The translations under genes and the position numbers were made by a program. Below the pieces are notes generated by a model. The model searched no databases. It had not been told where the DNA came from and saw only the letters and a list, made by a program, of their open reading frames with translations. Below are positions 1-4,510 of a stretch of DNA of 5,590 bases, one piece after another (position 1 is the stretch's first letter; each line of letters begins with the position of its first letter). Source of the DNA: Pseudomonadota bacterium (GTDB taxonomy: Bacteria > Desulfobacterota > Anaeroferrophillalia > Anaeroferrophillales > Tharpellaceae); NCBI GenBank assembly GCA_015486505.1, contig WFRP01000277.1:1-5590 (forward strand), written 5' to 3'.

Positions 1-1239
1 AATCAGGATAAAACTGCCGCTGCTGTGGTTTTTCTGGTAGGAGTCGAAAAAAAGCGGCTGGGTGGTGGTGAGGGTCAGCCGGCCAATCTCATTAAGATTT
101 AAGGTCTCTGCCGTTTTTTTGCGCAGATTGTTGATGTCGAAACGGTACTTCAGGTTGACAATTTCAGCCCGGGCCGTGCGGGTCGTATGTTTTATGATAT
201 AGCGATGTTCACGGTTCATCGGCGTTTCCGCCATCCAGACCAGCAGGGCTTCGATCGTCCGGCCGATCCGGGGCATATTGTCGGGATGCACCAGCATATC
301 GCCGCGGCTGATGTCGATCTCGTCGTTAAGGGTCAAGGTTACGGATTGGGGCGGAAATGCCTCTGGCAATTCGCCCGCGGCAGTAAAAATACTTTTAACG
401 GTGGAGCGTTTACCTGAAGGCAGCGCCAGGATTTTATCGCCGGGGCGGATAACTCCGGAAGCCAGGGTTCCGGCAAAGCCACGAAATTCGGCATTGGGGC
501 GCTGGACATACTGAACCGGGTAACGCAGATCGATAAAGTTGCGATCTGAGCTGACATAAACATTTTCGAGAATCTCCAGCAGCGGCGGCCCGCTGTACCA
601 AGCCATCGCGGCCGATTTTACGACCACATTATCGCCTTTTAAGGCGGAGATCGGGATAAAATGGAGGTCGGGAATCCGCAAACGGGTAACGAAATCACGA
701 TATTGCTGACAGATTTTGTCGAATACCGACGCCTGATAATTGACCAGATCCATCTTGTTGACTGCGAGCATAACATGTTTGATGCCGAGCAGAGAGATGA
801 TAAATGTGTGTCTGCGGGTCTGATCGACGATTCCGGCCCGGGCATCGACCAGAATAATGGCCAGATTGGCGGTTGAGGCCCCGGTAACCATATTGCGGGT
901 GTATTGCTCATGCCCCGGAGTGTCGGCAATAATAAATTTTCGCCGGGAGGTCGCGAAATAGCGATAGGCGACATCAATGGTTATCCCCTGCTCGCGCTCA
1001 GCCTGGAGACCGTCCAGAAGCAGGGCGTAATCGATCTCGCCGTTAACACTGCCAACCCGTTTACTGTCGCGCTGTAGCGCCGCCAGCTGGTCTTCATAAA
1101 GAAGCTTGCTGTCGTAGAGCAGGCGTCCGATCAAGGTTGATTTCCCATCGTCGACCGAGCCCGCCGTCAGAAAGCGGAGCAGGTCTTTCTGTTCATCACG
1201 GTCGAGAAATTTTTCGATATCACCGCTATTACTCTTCAT
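1..1239 (-). CDS. cysN: Sulfate adenylyltransferase subunit 1 (CysN, GTPase), 3' end cut by window
   Basis: GTP-hydrolysing subunit of ATP sulfurylase; with CysD it makes adenosine 5'-phosphosulfate (APS) from sulfate and ATP in the cytoplasm. The frame is open without a stop from ATG at 1239 to base 1, giving 413 residues; E. coli CysN has about 475, so roughly 60 C-terminal residues are missing. GTPase motifs are all visible: P-loop GSVDDGKST at residues 27-35, switch I GITIDVAYRYF at 85-95, DTPGHEQ at 106-112, NKMD at 161-164 and SALKG at 198-202. Elongation-factor-like beta-barrel domains follow (from about residue 235), ending in the visible SYQKNHSSGSFILI stretch typical of the family C-terminus. 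The ATG directly follows the cysD stop (TAG then ATG), with only a weak purine-rich Shine-Dalgarno inside cysD, so translational coupling is likely. Whether a kinase domain is fused beyond the edge cannot be seen, but a separate cysC is present. Confidence 0.96.
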   Translation of the reverse strand, partial: MKSNSGDIEKFLDRDEQKDLLRFLTAGSVDDGKSTLIGRLLYDSKLLYEDQLAALQRDSKRVGSVNGEIDYALLLDGLQAEREQGITIDVAYRYFATSRRKFIIADTPGHEQYTRNMVTGASTANLAIILVDARAGIVDQTRRHTFIISLLGIKHVMLAVNKMDLVNYQASVFDKICQQYRDFVTRLRIPDLHFIPISALKGDNVVVKSAAMAWYSGPPLLEILENVYVSSDRNFIDLRYPVQYVQRPNAEFRGFAGTLASGVIRPGDKILALPSGKRSTVKSIFTAAGELPEAFPPQSVTLTLNDEIDISRGDMLVHPDNMPRIGRTIEALLVWMAETPMNREHRYIIKHTTRTARAEIVNLKYRFDINNLRKKTAETLNLNEIGRLTLTTTQPLFFDSYQKNHSSGSFILI

Positions 1240-2157
1240 CTAGAAATATCCCATCCGTTTCTTTAGTTCCATTGCGCCTTCCTGGTCGAAATCGATAACC
1301 CGGGTAGTCCGTTCACTCTGGTTGACGGTCATCATTTCGGCAACAATCTTTTCGATGGTATCCGCTTCCGACTCGATGGCTCCGGTCAAGGGATAACAGC
1401 CCAGGGTGCGAAATCTTACCATTCTGATCCGGGCCTGAGCGCGCAAATCCGGCGGCATCCGTTCATCATCAACCATAATCAGGTTGCCGTCAATCTCAAC
1501 CACCGGGCGTTTCGCGGCGAAATAGAGCGGGACAATCGGAATCTTTTTCAATCTGATATACTGCCAGATATCAAGTTCGGTCCAGTTGGAGATCGGAAAG
1601 ACGCGGATGCTTTCGCCGGGATTGGTTCGGGTATTATAGAGGTTCCAGAGTTCGGGGCGCTGATTTTTGGGATCCCATTGCTGGTGCCGATCCCGGAACG
1701 AAAATATGCGCTCCTTGGCCCGGGATTTTTCTTCATCACGCCGGGCCCCACCGAAAGCCGCGCTGAAGCCGTATTTTTTGAGGCCGCTGAGCAGCGCTTC
1801 GGTTTTCATAACTTCAGTGTGAATCTTGCTGCCGTGACTGAAGGGGCCGATGCCCTGTTTCCGGCCGGCCTCGTTGTAATGGACAATCAGGTCGATTGCA
1901 TTGTCCCGGCAGAATCTGTCACGAAAACTGATCATCTCCCGAAATTTCCACTGTGAATCGATATGCATGAATGGGAAAGGGATCTTTCCCGGAGCGAAGG
2001 CTTTTTGGGCCAGATGGGCCATTACCGAAGAGTCTTTGCCGATCGAATAGAGCATAACCGGATTTTCAATTTCCGCCGCGACTTCACGGATAATATGGAT
2101 GCTTTCCGCCTCCAGCTCTTCGAGGTGGGAGATCGAGTATCTGTAATTTTCAGGCAT
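1240..2157 (-). CDS. cysD: Sulfate adenylyltransferase subunit 2 (CysD)
   Basis: Catalytic subunit of ATP sulfurylase, a member of the PAPS reductase-like ATP pyrophosphatase superfamily; it forms APS and pyrophosphate from sulfate and ATP, driven by CysN GTP hydrolysis. At 305 residues it is full length (E. coli about 302). Visible landmarks: HLEELEAESIHIIREV at 11-26, the PP-loop SIGKDSS at 38-44, the FGGARRDEEKSRAKER block at 135-150, WDPKNQRPELW and SNWTELDIWQYI in the middle, RMVRFRTLGCYPLTGA, and the ending ELKKRMGYF. The segment usually HVDTxWKF reads HIDSQWKF at 65-72, a conservative variant. The ATG at 2157 gives the usual N-terminus for the family. An AGGAG lies upstream but 14 nt from the start, longer than ideal. 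cysN begins immediately after the stop. cysC lies 191 bp upstream, separated by a repeat array, so cysDN may have its own promoter or depend on readthrough. Confidence 0.97.
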   Translation of the reverse strand: MPENYRYSISHLEELEAESIHIIREVAAEIENPVMLYSIGKDSSVMAHLAQKAFAPGKIPFPFMHIDSQWKFREMISFRDRFCRDNAIDLIVHYNEAGRKQGIGPFSHGSKIHTEVMKTEALLSGLKKYGFSAAFGGARRDEEKSRAKERIFSFRDRHQQWDPKNQRPELWNLYNTRTNPGESIRVFPISNWTELDIWQYIRLKKIPIVPLYFAAKRPVVEIDGNLIMVDDERMPPDLRAQARIRMVRFRTLGCYPLTGAIESEADTIEKIVAEMMTVNQSERTTRVIDFDQEGAMELKKRMGYF

Positions 2158-2171
2158 TTTTTATCTTGTTA

Positions 2172-2176
2172 CTCCT
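2172..2176 (-). promoter_or_regulatory. Shine-Dalgarno AGGAG of cysD with long spacing
   Basis: The minus strand reads AGGAG here, 14 nt before the cysD ATG at 2157. Usual spacing is about 5-9 nt. No closer start codon is available that keeps the conserved N-terminus, and the intervening bases are A-rich. This is the best visible ribosome-binding site, but the spacing makes it suboptimal. Confidence 0.45.
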
Positions 2177-2203
2177 TGCACCCTAAAGGGCATAAACGCC
2201 TTC

Positions 2204-2268
2204 GCGTCTTTGCGGGATAACTGCTTTTTTGTCTCCCGCCAAGACGCCAAGACGCCAAGACGCAAAGA
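2204..2268. repeat. Hairpin-forming array of 8-bp CGCCAAGA repeats between cysC and cysD
   Basis: Three exact tandem copies of CGCCAAGA (2237-2244, 2245-2252, 2253-2260) are followed by a variant CGCAAAGA (2261-2268). The array faces a partial inverted copy: GCGTCTTTGCGGGA at 2204-2217 pairs with TCCCGCCAAGACGC at 2234-2247 with 13 of 14 positions complementary and a 16-nt loop. From memory, sequences of this type (runs of CGTCTT with TTTGCG) occur dispersed in intergenic regions of many environmental bacterial genomes; I cannot check copy number here. It sits inside the cysC-cysD gap and could fold in the mRNA, acting as an attenuator, a processing site or only an inserted repeat. No U-run follows the stem on the minus strand, so it is not a classic terminator. 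Confidence 0.8.
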
Positions 2269-2348
2269 AAAATTGCGGGCAAATGATTTTAACAATAAAT
2301 ATCAGTTATTTAACCTGAGTCAGAAAGTTGAGAAATTAATCTTCTGTT

Positions 2349-2942
2349 TCAAAATTTGTTGAACTGGCGCAGGAGTCTGATAATCATGGCAACTGACTCA
2401 GTTTCGTCAGTTTTGTCGGTATCGATTATCAGCTCCGGTGCCGGCGGTGCTTCGTAAGGGGCCGAGATGCCGGTGAAATTTTTTATTTTACCGGCATCAG
2501 CCTGTTTATAAAGGCCTTTGGGGTCACGGCGGCGGCAGGCGGCAAGCGGGCATTTTAGATAGATCTCGAGAAAATCGCCGGGCGGCAAAAGCTTGCGGAT
2601 GCGGTCGCGATCCTCACGATAGGGCGAAATAAATGCGGTAATCGTAATCAAGCCGCTATCAACCATCAATTTTGCGACCTCACCCACGCGCCGGATATTC
2701 TCCCGGCGCCCGGCCGGGGAGAAATCAAGGTCGGCATTTAAGCCGTGCCGGAGATTATCGCCGTCAAGAACATAACTTCTTATTTTAAGCTCATAAAGTT
2801 TTAGGCTCAGGCGATTAGCCAGGGTCGATTTGCCGGAGCCCGAAAGCCCGGTCAGCCAGACGACACCGCTTTTGTGTCGGTTGAGCTGGTGGCGCTGCTC
2901 GCGGCTGATAGTGCTTTTATGCCAGGTTAAATTATCTTGCAT
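2349..2942 (-). CDS. cysC: Adenylylsulfate kinase (CysC)
   Basis: Phosphorylates APS at the 3' position with ATP to give PAPS, the sulfate donor for PAPS reductase and sulfotransferases; cytoplasmic. At 197 residues it has the normal length for a stand-alone CysC. Visible motifs: the leading WHKSTISREQR common in this family (7-17), Walker A GLSGSGKST at 32-40, DGDNLRHGLN at 60-69 (APS binding), ENIRRVGEVAKL at 81-92, FISPYREDRD at 104-113 with the serine that is phosphorylated in E. coli CysC, and RDPKGLYKQADAGKIKNFTGISAPYE at 139-164 (the lid). The start is ATG at 2942, preceded by a weak GGGA about 9 nt away. It is first in the cys cluster, 12 bp downstream of a short CapD-like relic and 191 bp upstream of cysD. 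All key residues are present, so it should be active. Confidence 0.97.
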   Translation of the reverse strand: MQDNLTWHKSTISREQRHQLNRHKSGVVWLTGLSGSGKSTLANRLSLKLYELKIRSYVLDGDNLRHGLNADLDFSPAGRRENIRRVGEVAKLMVDSGLITITAFISPYREDRDRIRKLLPPGDFLEIYLKCPLAACRRRDPKGLYKQADAGKIKNFTGISAPYEAPPAPELIIDTDKTDETESVAMIIRLLRQFNKF

Positions 2943-2954
2943 CAGGTTTCCCGC

Positions 2955-3065
2955 TCAATTTTGGGCTTGGGGCCGGTATTCGGGGATCAGGTTCTTTAAG
3001 GCCTTTTTTATCCTTTCGCAGTCATGATCCTTAGCGGCCGCAAGCCGTCGTTCAAACTGAGTCAA
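2955..3065 (-). pseudogene. Short ORF resembling the C-terminus of a CapD/PglF-type nucleotide-sugar dehydratase
   Basis: A 36-codon frame beginning at TTG (3065) and ending in TGA at 2955 encodes a peptide with LTQFERRLAAAKDHD and then RIKKALKNLIPEYRP. The final pattern, an amphipathic helix followed by L(V/I)PEYRP near the end, is the characteristic tail of membrane-anchored polysaccharide biosynthesis NDP-sugar 4,6-dehydratases/epimerases (CapD, WbpM, PglF). An in-frame TAG lies four codons upstream of the TTG, and I see no Rossmann-fold portion in the flanking DNA, so this looks like a remnant left after deletion of the gene body. It ends 12 bp before cysC. Alternatively it is a chance ORF or a tiny real gene. 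The family assignment rests on a short motif recalled from memory, so it is tentative. Confidence 0.4.
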
Positions 3066-3092
3066 GCGATTATTCTACATCTTCGCGGCTCT

Positions 3093-3122
3093 CTTGTAAC
3101 ATCTAAAAGGTGAGGGTGACAA
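3093..3122 (-). promoter_or_regulatory. Possible sigma70-type promoter for the cysC cluster
   Basis: On the minus strand TTGTCA (3117-3122, five of six matches to TTGACA) is followed after 18 nt by TACAAG (3093-3098, four of six to TATAAT). A transcript from here would carry a leader of about 140 nt containing the CapD-like relic before cysC. Matches this good arise often by chance, so this is only a candidate. No CysB-like or other operator is recognised. Confidence 0.2.
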
Positions 3123-3197
3123 GTCATTTTACCGCAGGAGCTTTAAGCGGAAGCGCTCCTGGGTACGGGGCGAAAAGGCTTTATTTTGCGGGGTTTG

Positions 3198-3223
3198 TTC
3201 CCGCATTAACCGTAATGCGGGAA
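3198..3223 (-). terminator. Perfect 11-bp stem-loop downstream of the small cysteine ORF
   Basis: TTCCCGCATTA at 3198-3208 and TAATGCGGGAA at 3213-3223 are exact reverse complements around a 4-nt loop. The stem begins 15 nt after the TAA of the small ORF at 3239, a typical terminator position. No run of U follows on the minus strand (the next bases read CAAACCCCGC), nor on the plus strand, so intrinsic termination is not convincing. It may protect the mRNA 3' end or be a small palindromic repeat. The rest of 2943-3238 holds only the relic, the candidate promoter and a weak 7-bp inverted repeat (3135-3161). Confidence 0.45.
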
Positions 3224-3238
3224 GAGAAAGGCAGGCAG

Positions 3239-3454
3239 TTATTTGATTTTCACGGTCAAGTCGGTTTCAGAGCAGTGAATCTGAGCGGTTTCCCAGGTGG
3301 AATCGCCGTTTAAGGCAGCGTTGAGCATATTCTGCCAGCCGAAGCAGCCGCGGCAGAAACCGCCGAAATCGGGCTTAAGGCAGGGCGGCTGGGCCCCGGC
3401 CTGGATAATGGTCAAGTTGGGAGCGGCGGGTTGGGGCTGAGTTGTGTTTTTCAC
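3239..3454 (-). CDS. Small cysteine-containing protein of unknown function
   Basis: I do not recognise a family. The frame encodes 71 residues from GTG at 3454 to TAA at 3239. Support for a real gene is the strong AAGGAG placed 7 nt before the GTG and codon use similar to the nearby cys genes, with G/C-rich third positions. The N-terminal 24 residues are rich in Pro, Gln and Ala. A core follows with cysteines at 25, 34 and 37 (C-x8-C-x2-C, within FGGFCRGCFGW) and a fourth at 61, which could bind a metal or form disulfides. There is no convincing signal peptide or membrane segment. It stands alone between the CapD-like relic and a MITE whose end lies 38 bp upstream of the start, so its promoter may have been displaced by or supplied by the element. 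Confidence 0.6.
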   Translation of the reverse strand: MKNTTQPQPAAPNLTIIQAGAQPPCLKPDFGGFCRGCFGWQNMLNAALNGDSTWETAQIHCSETDLTVKIK

Positions 3455-3461
3455 GAAACTG

Positions 3462-3467
3462 CTCCTT
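3462..3467 (-). promoter_or_regulatory. Shine-Dalgarno AAGGAG deciding the GTG start
   Basis: AAGGAG on the minus strand lies 7 nt upstream of the GTG at 3454. This near-ideal site is the main reason for calling the 71-residue ORF a gene and for accepting a GTG start. Confidence 0.7.
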
Positions 3468-3484
3468 ATTAAGGGTTTAACCCG

Positions 3485-3492
3485 ACTTTCAG
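3485..3492. repeat. 8-bp target-site duplication, left copy
   Basis: ACTTTCAG directly abuts the left end of the element at 3493. The identical 8 bp recur immediately beyond its right end at 3746-3753. Same orientation and exact abutment mark it as a target-site duplication made at insertion. Confidence 0.85.
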
Positions 3493-3745
3493 GTAAATAT
3501 TCGGCTTAACCGGATTGGCACTTAAGTTACAGAGAAAACCAGCGATCTTTGCTTCGCCTGCGCCCACCGGAAGTGCCCTCGGGGTGCGCCCAACGGAAGT
3601 GCCCTCGGGGTGCGCCCACCGGAAGTGCCCTCGGGGTGCTTCGCACGGGGACAGAACTGAAGGTTGCGCCCTGAACGCAAGTGAAGAAGTGCCCTTGGGG
3701 TATCCATCACTTTTGAGCAGTTTGGAAGTAAAGCCGAATATTTAC
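3493..3745. mobile_element. MITE-like non-autonomous element with IS66-type ends, 253 bp
   Basis: The ends are perfect 15-bp inverted repeats: GTAAATATTCGGCTT at 3493-3507 and AAGCCGAATATTTAC at 3731-3745. They are flanked on both sides by the same 8-bp sequence, ACTTTCAG (3485-3492 and 3746-3753). Terminal GTAA plus an 8-bp target duplication is the known signature of the IS66 family, so this element was probably mobilised in trans by an IS66-type transposase. It has no transposase; the reading frames inside it are translations of its tandem repeats and do not look like proteins. The interior carries three 26-bp tandem copies plus a degenerate one. It lies between the DUF4926 stop (3771) and the small cysteine gene (start 3454). 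Undecayed ends and duplication suggest recent insertion. The IS66 link is inferred from end sequence and duplication length only. Confidence 0.85.
3560..3637. repeat. Three tandem 26-bp repeats inside the MITE
   Basis: Units at 3560-3585, 3586-3611 and 3612-3637 each begin GCGCCCA and end CTCGGGGT; units 1 and 3 are identical and unit 2 differs by one base (C to A at position 8). A further 16-bp piece at 3686-3701, GAAGTGCCCTTGGGGT, matches the unit's 3' part with one mismatch. TGCTTCGC occurs at both edges (3550-3557 and 3637-3644), suggesting that the array expanded inside an originally shorter element. Confidence 0.9.
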
Positions 3746-3753
3746 ACTTTCAG
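3746..3753. repeat. 8-bp target-site duplication, right copy
   Basis: ACTTTCAG, identical to 3485-3492, directly follows the right inverted repeat of the element and lies 17 bp before the DUF4926 stop codon. Confidence 0.85.
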
Positions 3754-3770
3754 ATTAACGATCGCGTATC

Positions 3771-4025
3771 TTATGCCATTACTTCTTGCCGCAACAATGG
3801 ACGTACACTAAAAACTTCGTTTGCCGTTAATGGTTCTATTGCTGACTCCGATACCGTTATTACGGCTATCGTTTCGCCTAGCGCATTGAAGACTTCCAAA
3901 GAATAGCCATCGTCATCATCCATCACCGGATGATGCTCCACTATCGTTGCCACGTCCCCTTTTCGTAATCCCTTCGCGCTTATATTTTTGGTCAAAACAA
4001 CATCTTCAAATAATTGATAACTCAT
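3771..4025 (-). CDS. DUF4926 domain protein, second gene of a DUF6883/DUF4926 pair
   Basis: An 84-residue protein that fits the DUF4926 family: an N-terminal LFEDVVLTKNI strand, GLRKGDVATIVEH at 19-31, an acidic DDDDG turn at 36-40, then YSLEVFNALGETIAVITV at 41-58 and IEPL. This is a small SH3-like all-beta pattern seen also in other short accessory proteins. The last 18 residues after IEPL look like an added tail. Its ATG at 4025 directly follows the TAA of the DUF6883 gene, so the two are co-transcribed and probably translationally coupled. Function is unknown. Abutting small genes next to mobile DNA suggest a toxin-antitoxin or immunity-type pair, with this one as the candidate antitoxin or partner, but that is inference. 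Sequence is visibly more AT-rich than the cys genes, consistent with horizontal acquisition. Confidence 0.8.
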   Translation of the reverse strand: MSYQLFEDVVLTKNISAKGLRKGDVATIVEHHPVMDDDDGYSLEVFNALGETIAVITVSESAIEPLTANEVFSVRPLLRQEVMA

Positions 4026-4358
4026 TTATTTCACCCGCCTGTCCGGAAACTTTGTGATAAATTTGGTAATACCTGTTGCTGTTTCCGTCATCCAAATTGT
4101 ACGTACTGCTATTGTTTCGCCATTTGGTCCGGTCAATCTGTCTGCAATTTCATACGTCTGACCGTATCTTGTTTGTTCGGTCGGTATAGTCTCAAGAGAC
4201 AATATCTGTTTTCGCAGGTCATTTTCCAGCGTTTTCCAATTTCCAAGAGTATAACCCGCATGTGCCAGCCATCTCGATTTGTCTCTGTGTTTACGCCAGA
4301 TCAATAAATATCGGGTCAATTTTTCCGAGGCAATCTGCGTATGGGCTGGTAGTTTCAT
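4026..4358 (-). CDS. DUF6883 domain protein, first gene of the pair
   Basis: A 110-residue protein matching my recollection of the DUF6883 pattern: KLPAHTQIASEKLTRYLL at 2-19, GYTLGNWKTLENDLRKQIL at 35-53, YGQTYEI at 65-71, LTGPNG at 75-80 and the strand VRTIWM at 85-90 before a terminal FITKFPDRR. It is rich in basic and polar residues, with no signal peptide or membrane helix, so it should be cytosolic. No catalytic motif is obvious to me. In other genomes such proteins often precede a DUF4926 gene, as here (TAA immediately followed by ATG). The ATG at 4358 lacks a clear Shine-Dalgarno, and a TACAAT lies just upstream, so the mRNA may be almost leaderless. The biochemical role is unknown; a toxin-like role is possible but unproven. 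Confidence 0.78.
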   Translation of the reverse strand: MKLPAHTQIASEKLTRYLLIWRKHRDKSRWLAHAGYTLGNWKTLENDLRKQILSLETIPTEQTRYGQTYEIADRLTGPNGETIAVRTIWMTETATGITKFITKFPDRRVK

Positions 4359-4369
4359 TATGTTGGTTT

Positions 4370-4375
4370 ATTGTA
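4370..4375 (-). promoter_or_regulatory. Candidate -10 box TACAAT of the DUF6883/DUF4926 operon
   Basis: The minus strand reads TACAAT, five of six matches to TATAAT, ending 11 nt before the ATG at 4358. No good -35 hexamer lies 16-18 nt upstream. If used, transcription would start about 5 nt before the start codon, which fits the missing Shine-Dalgarno. Confidence 0.3.
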
Positions 4376-4439
4376 CGCTGTAGTTCTGTGGTCGCTATAT
4401 ATCGGGAAAGAGCGAGCTTAGGCTGCGCCCCTCTGTAAC

Positions 4440-4492
4440 CGGTGCCAGGCTTGAGATGTTGCTGGGAAACACAAATATCAAGCCTGGCACCG
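4440..4492. repeat. REP-like inverted repeat, 15-bp arms
   Basis: CGGTGCCAGGCTTGA at 4440-4454 and TCAAGCCTGGCACCG at 4478-4492 are exact reverse complements with a 23-nt spacer. It begins 18 bp after the oxidoreductase stop (4511). The GGTGYCAGG-CTTGA type of sequence resembles palindromes that accompany REP-associated (Y1/IS200-like) transposases in environmental genomes, from memory. There is no U-run, so it may serve as an mRNA 3' end stabiliser or weak terminator for the oxidoreductase operon, or be only a dispersed repeat. A direct repeat, ACAGCTTACAGCT (4500-4512), lies between it and the gene end. I see nothing else in 4359-4510 besides the candidate -10 box. Confidence 0.8.
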
Positions 4493-4510
4493 CTCCTTTA
4501 CAGCTTACAG

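Noticed and set aside
1678..1956. Plus-strand frame of 92 residues inside cysD
   Set aside because: Lies antisense to a fully conserved cysD sequence and shows no domain; a shadow frame.
2237..2268. Possible CRISPR or iteron origin from the 8-bp repeats
   Set aside because: The units are too short and contiguous for CRISPR, and there is no replication gene or AT-rich origin nearby.
3135..3161. 7-bp inverted repeat CAGGAGC/GCTCCTG
   Set aside because: Short arms, an unpaired loop of 13 nt and no U-run; expected by chance at this length.
3110..3313. Plus-strand frame of 67 residues opposite the small cysteine gene
   Set aside because: GTG start without a ribosome site, overlaps the hairpin and the better-supported minus-strand gene, no recognisable domain.
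3473..3483. Small palindrome GGGTTTAACCC upstream of the small cysteine gene, as an operator
   Set aside because: Only 5-bp arms around one base and no known regulator motif recognised; chance occurrence is likely.
3560..3637. Possible CRISPR array
   Set aside because: The units are directly adjacent with no unique spacers, so this is a simple tandem repeat.
3522..3710. Minus-strand frame of 62 residues inside the MITE
   Set aside because: Same cause: translation of the tandem repeats, with no good ribosome site and no recognisable domain.
3515..3811. Plus-strand frame of 98 residues across the MITE, with repeated CPRG/VPSG-like segments
   Set aside because: Its repeats come directly from the 26-bp DNA tandem units, it crosses the right end of the element and the target duplication, and its composition is not protein-like.
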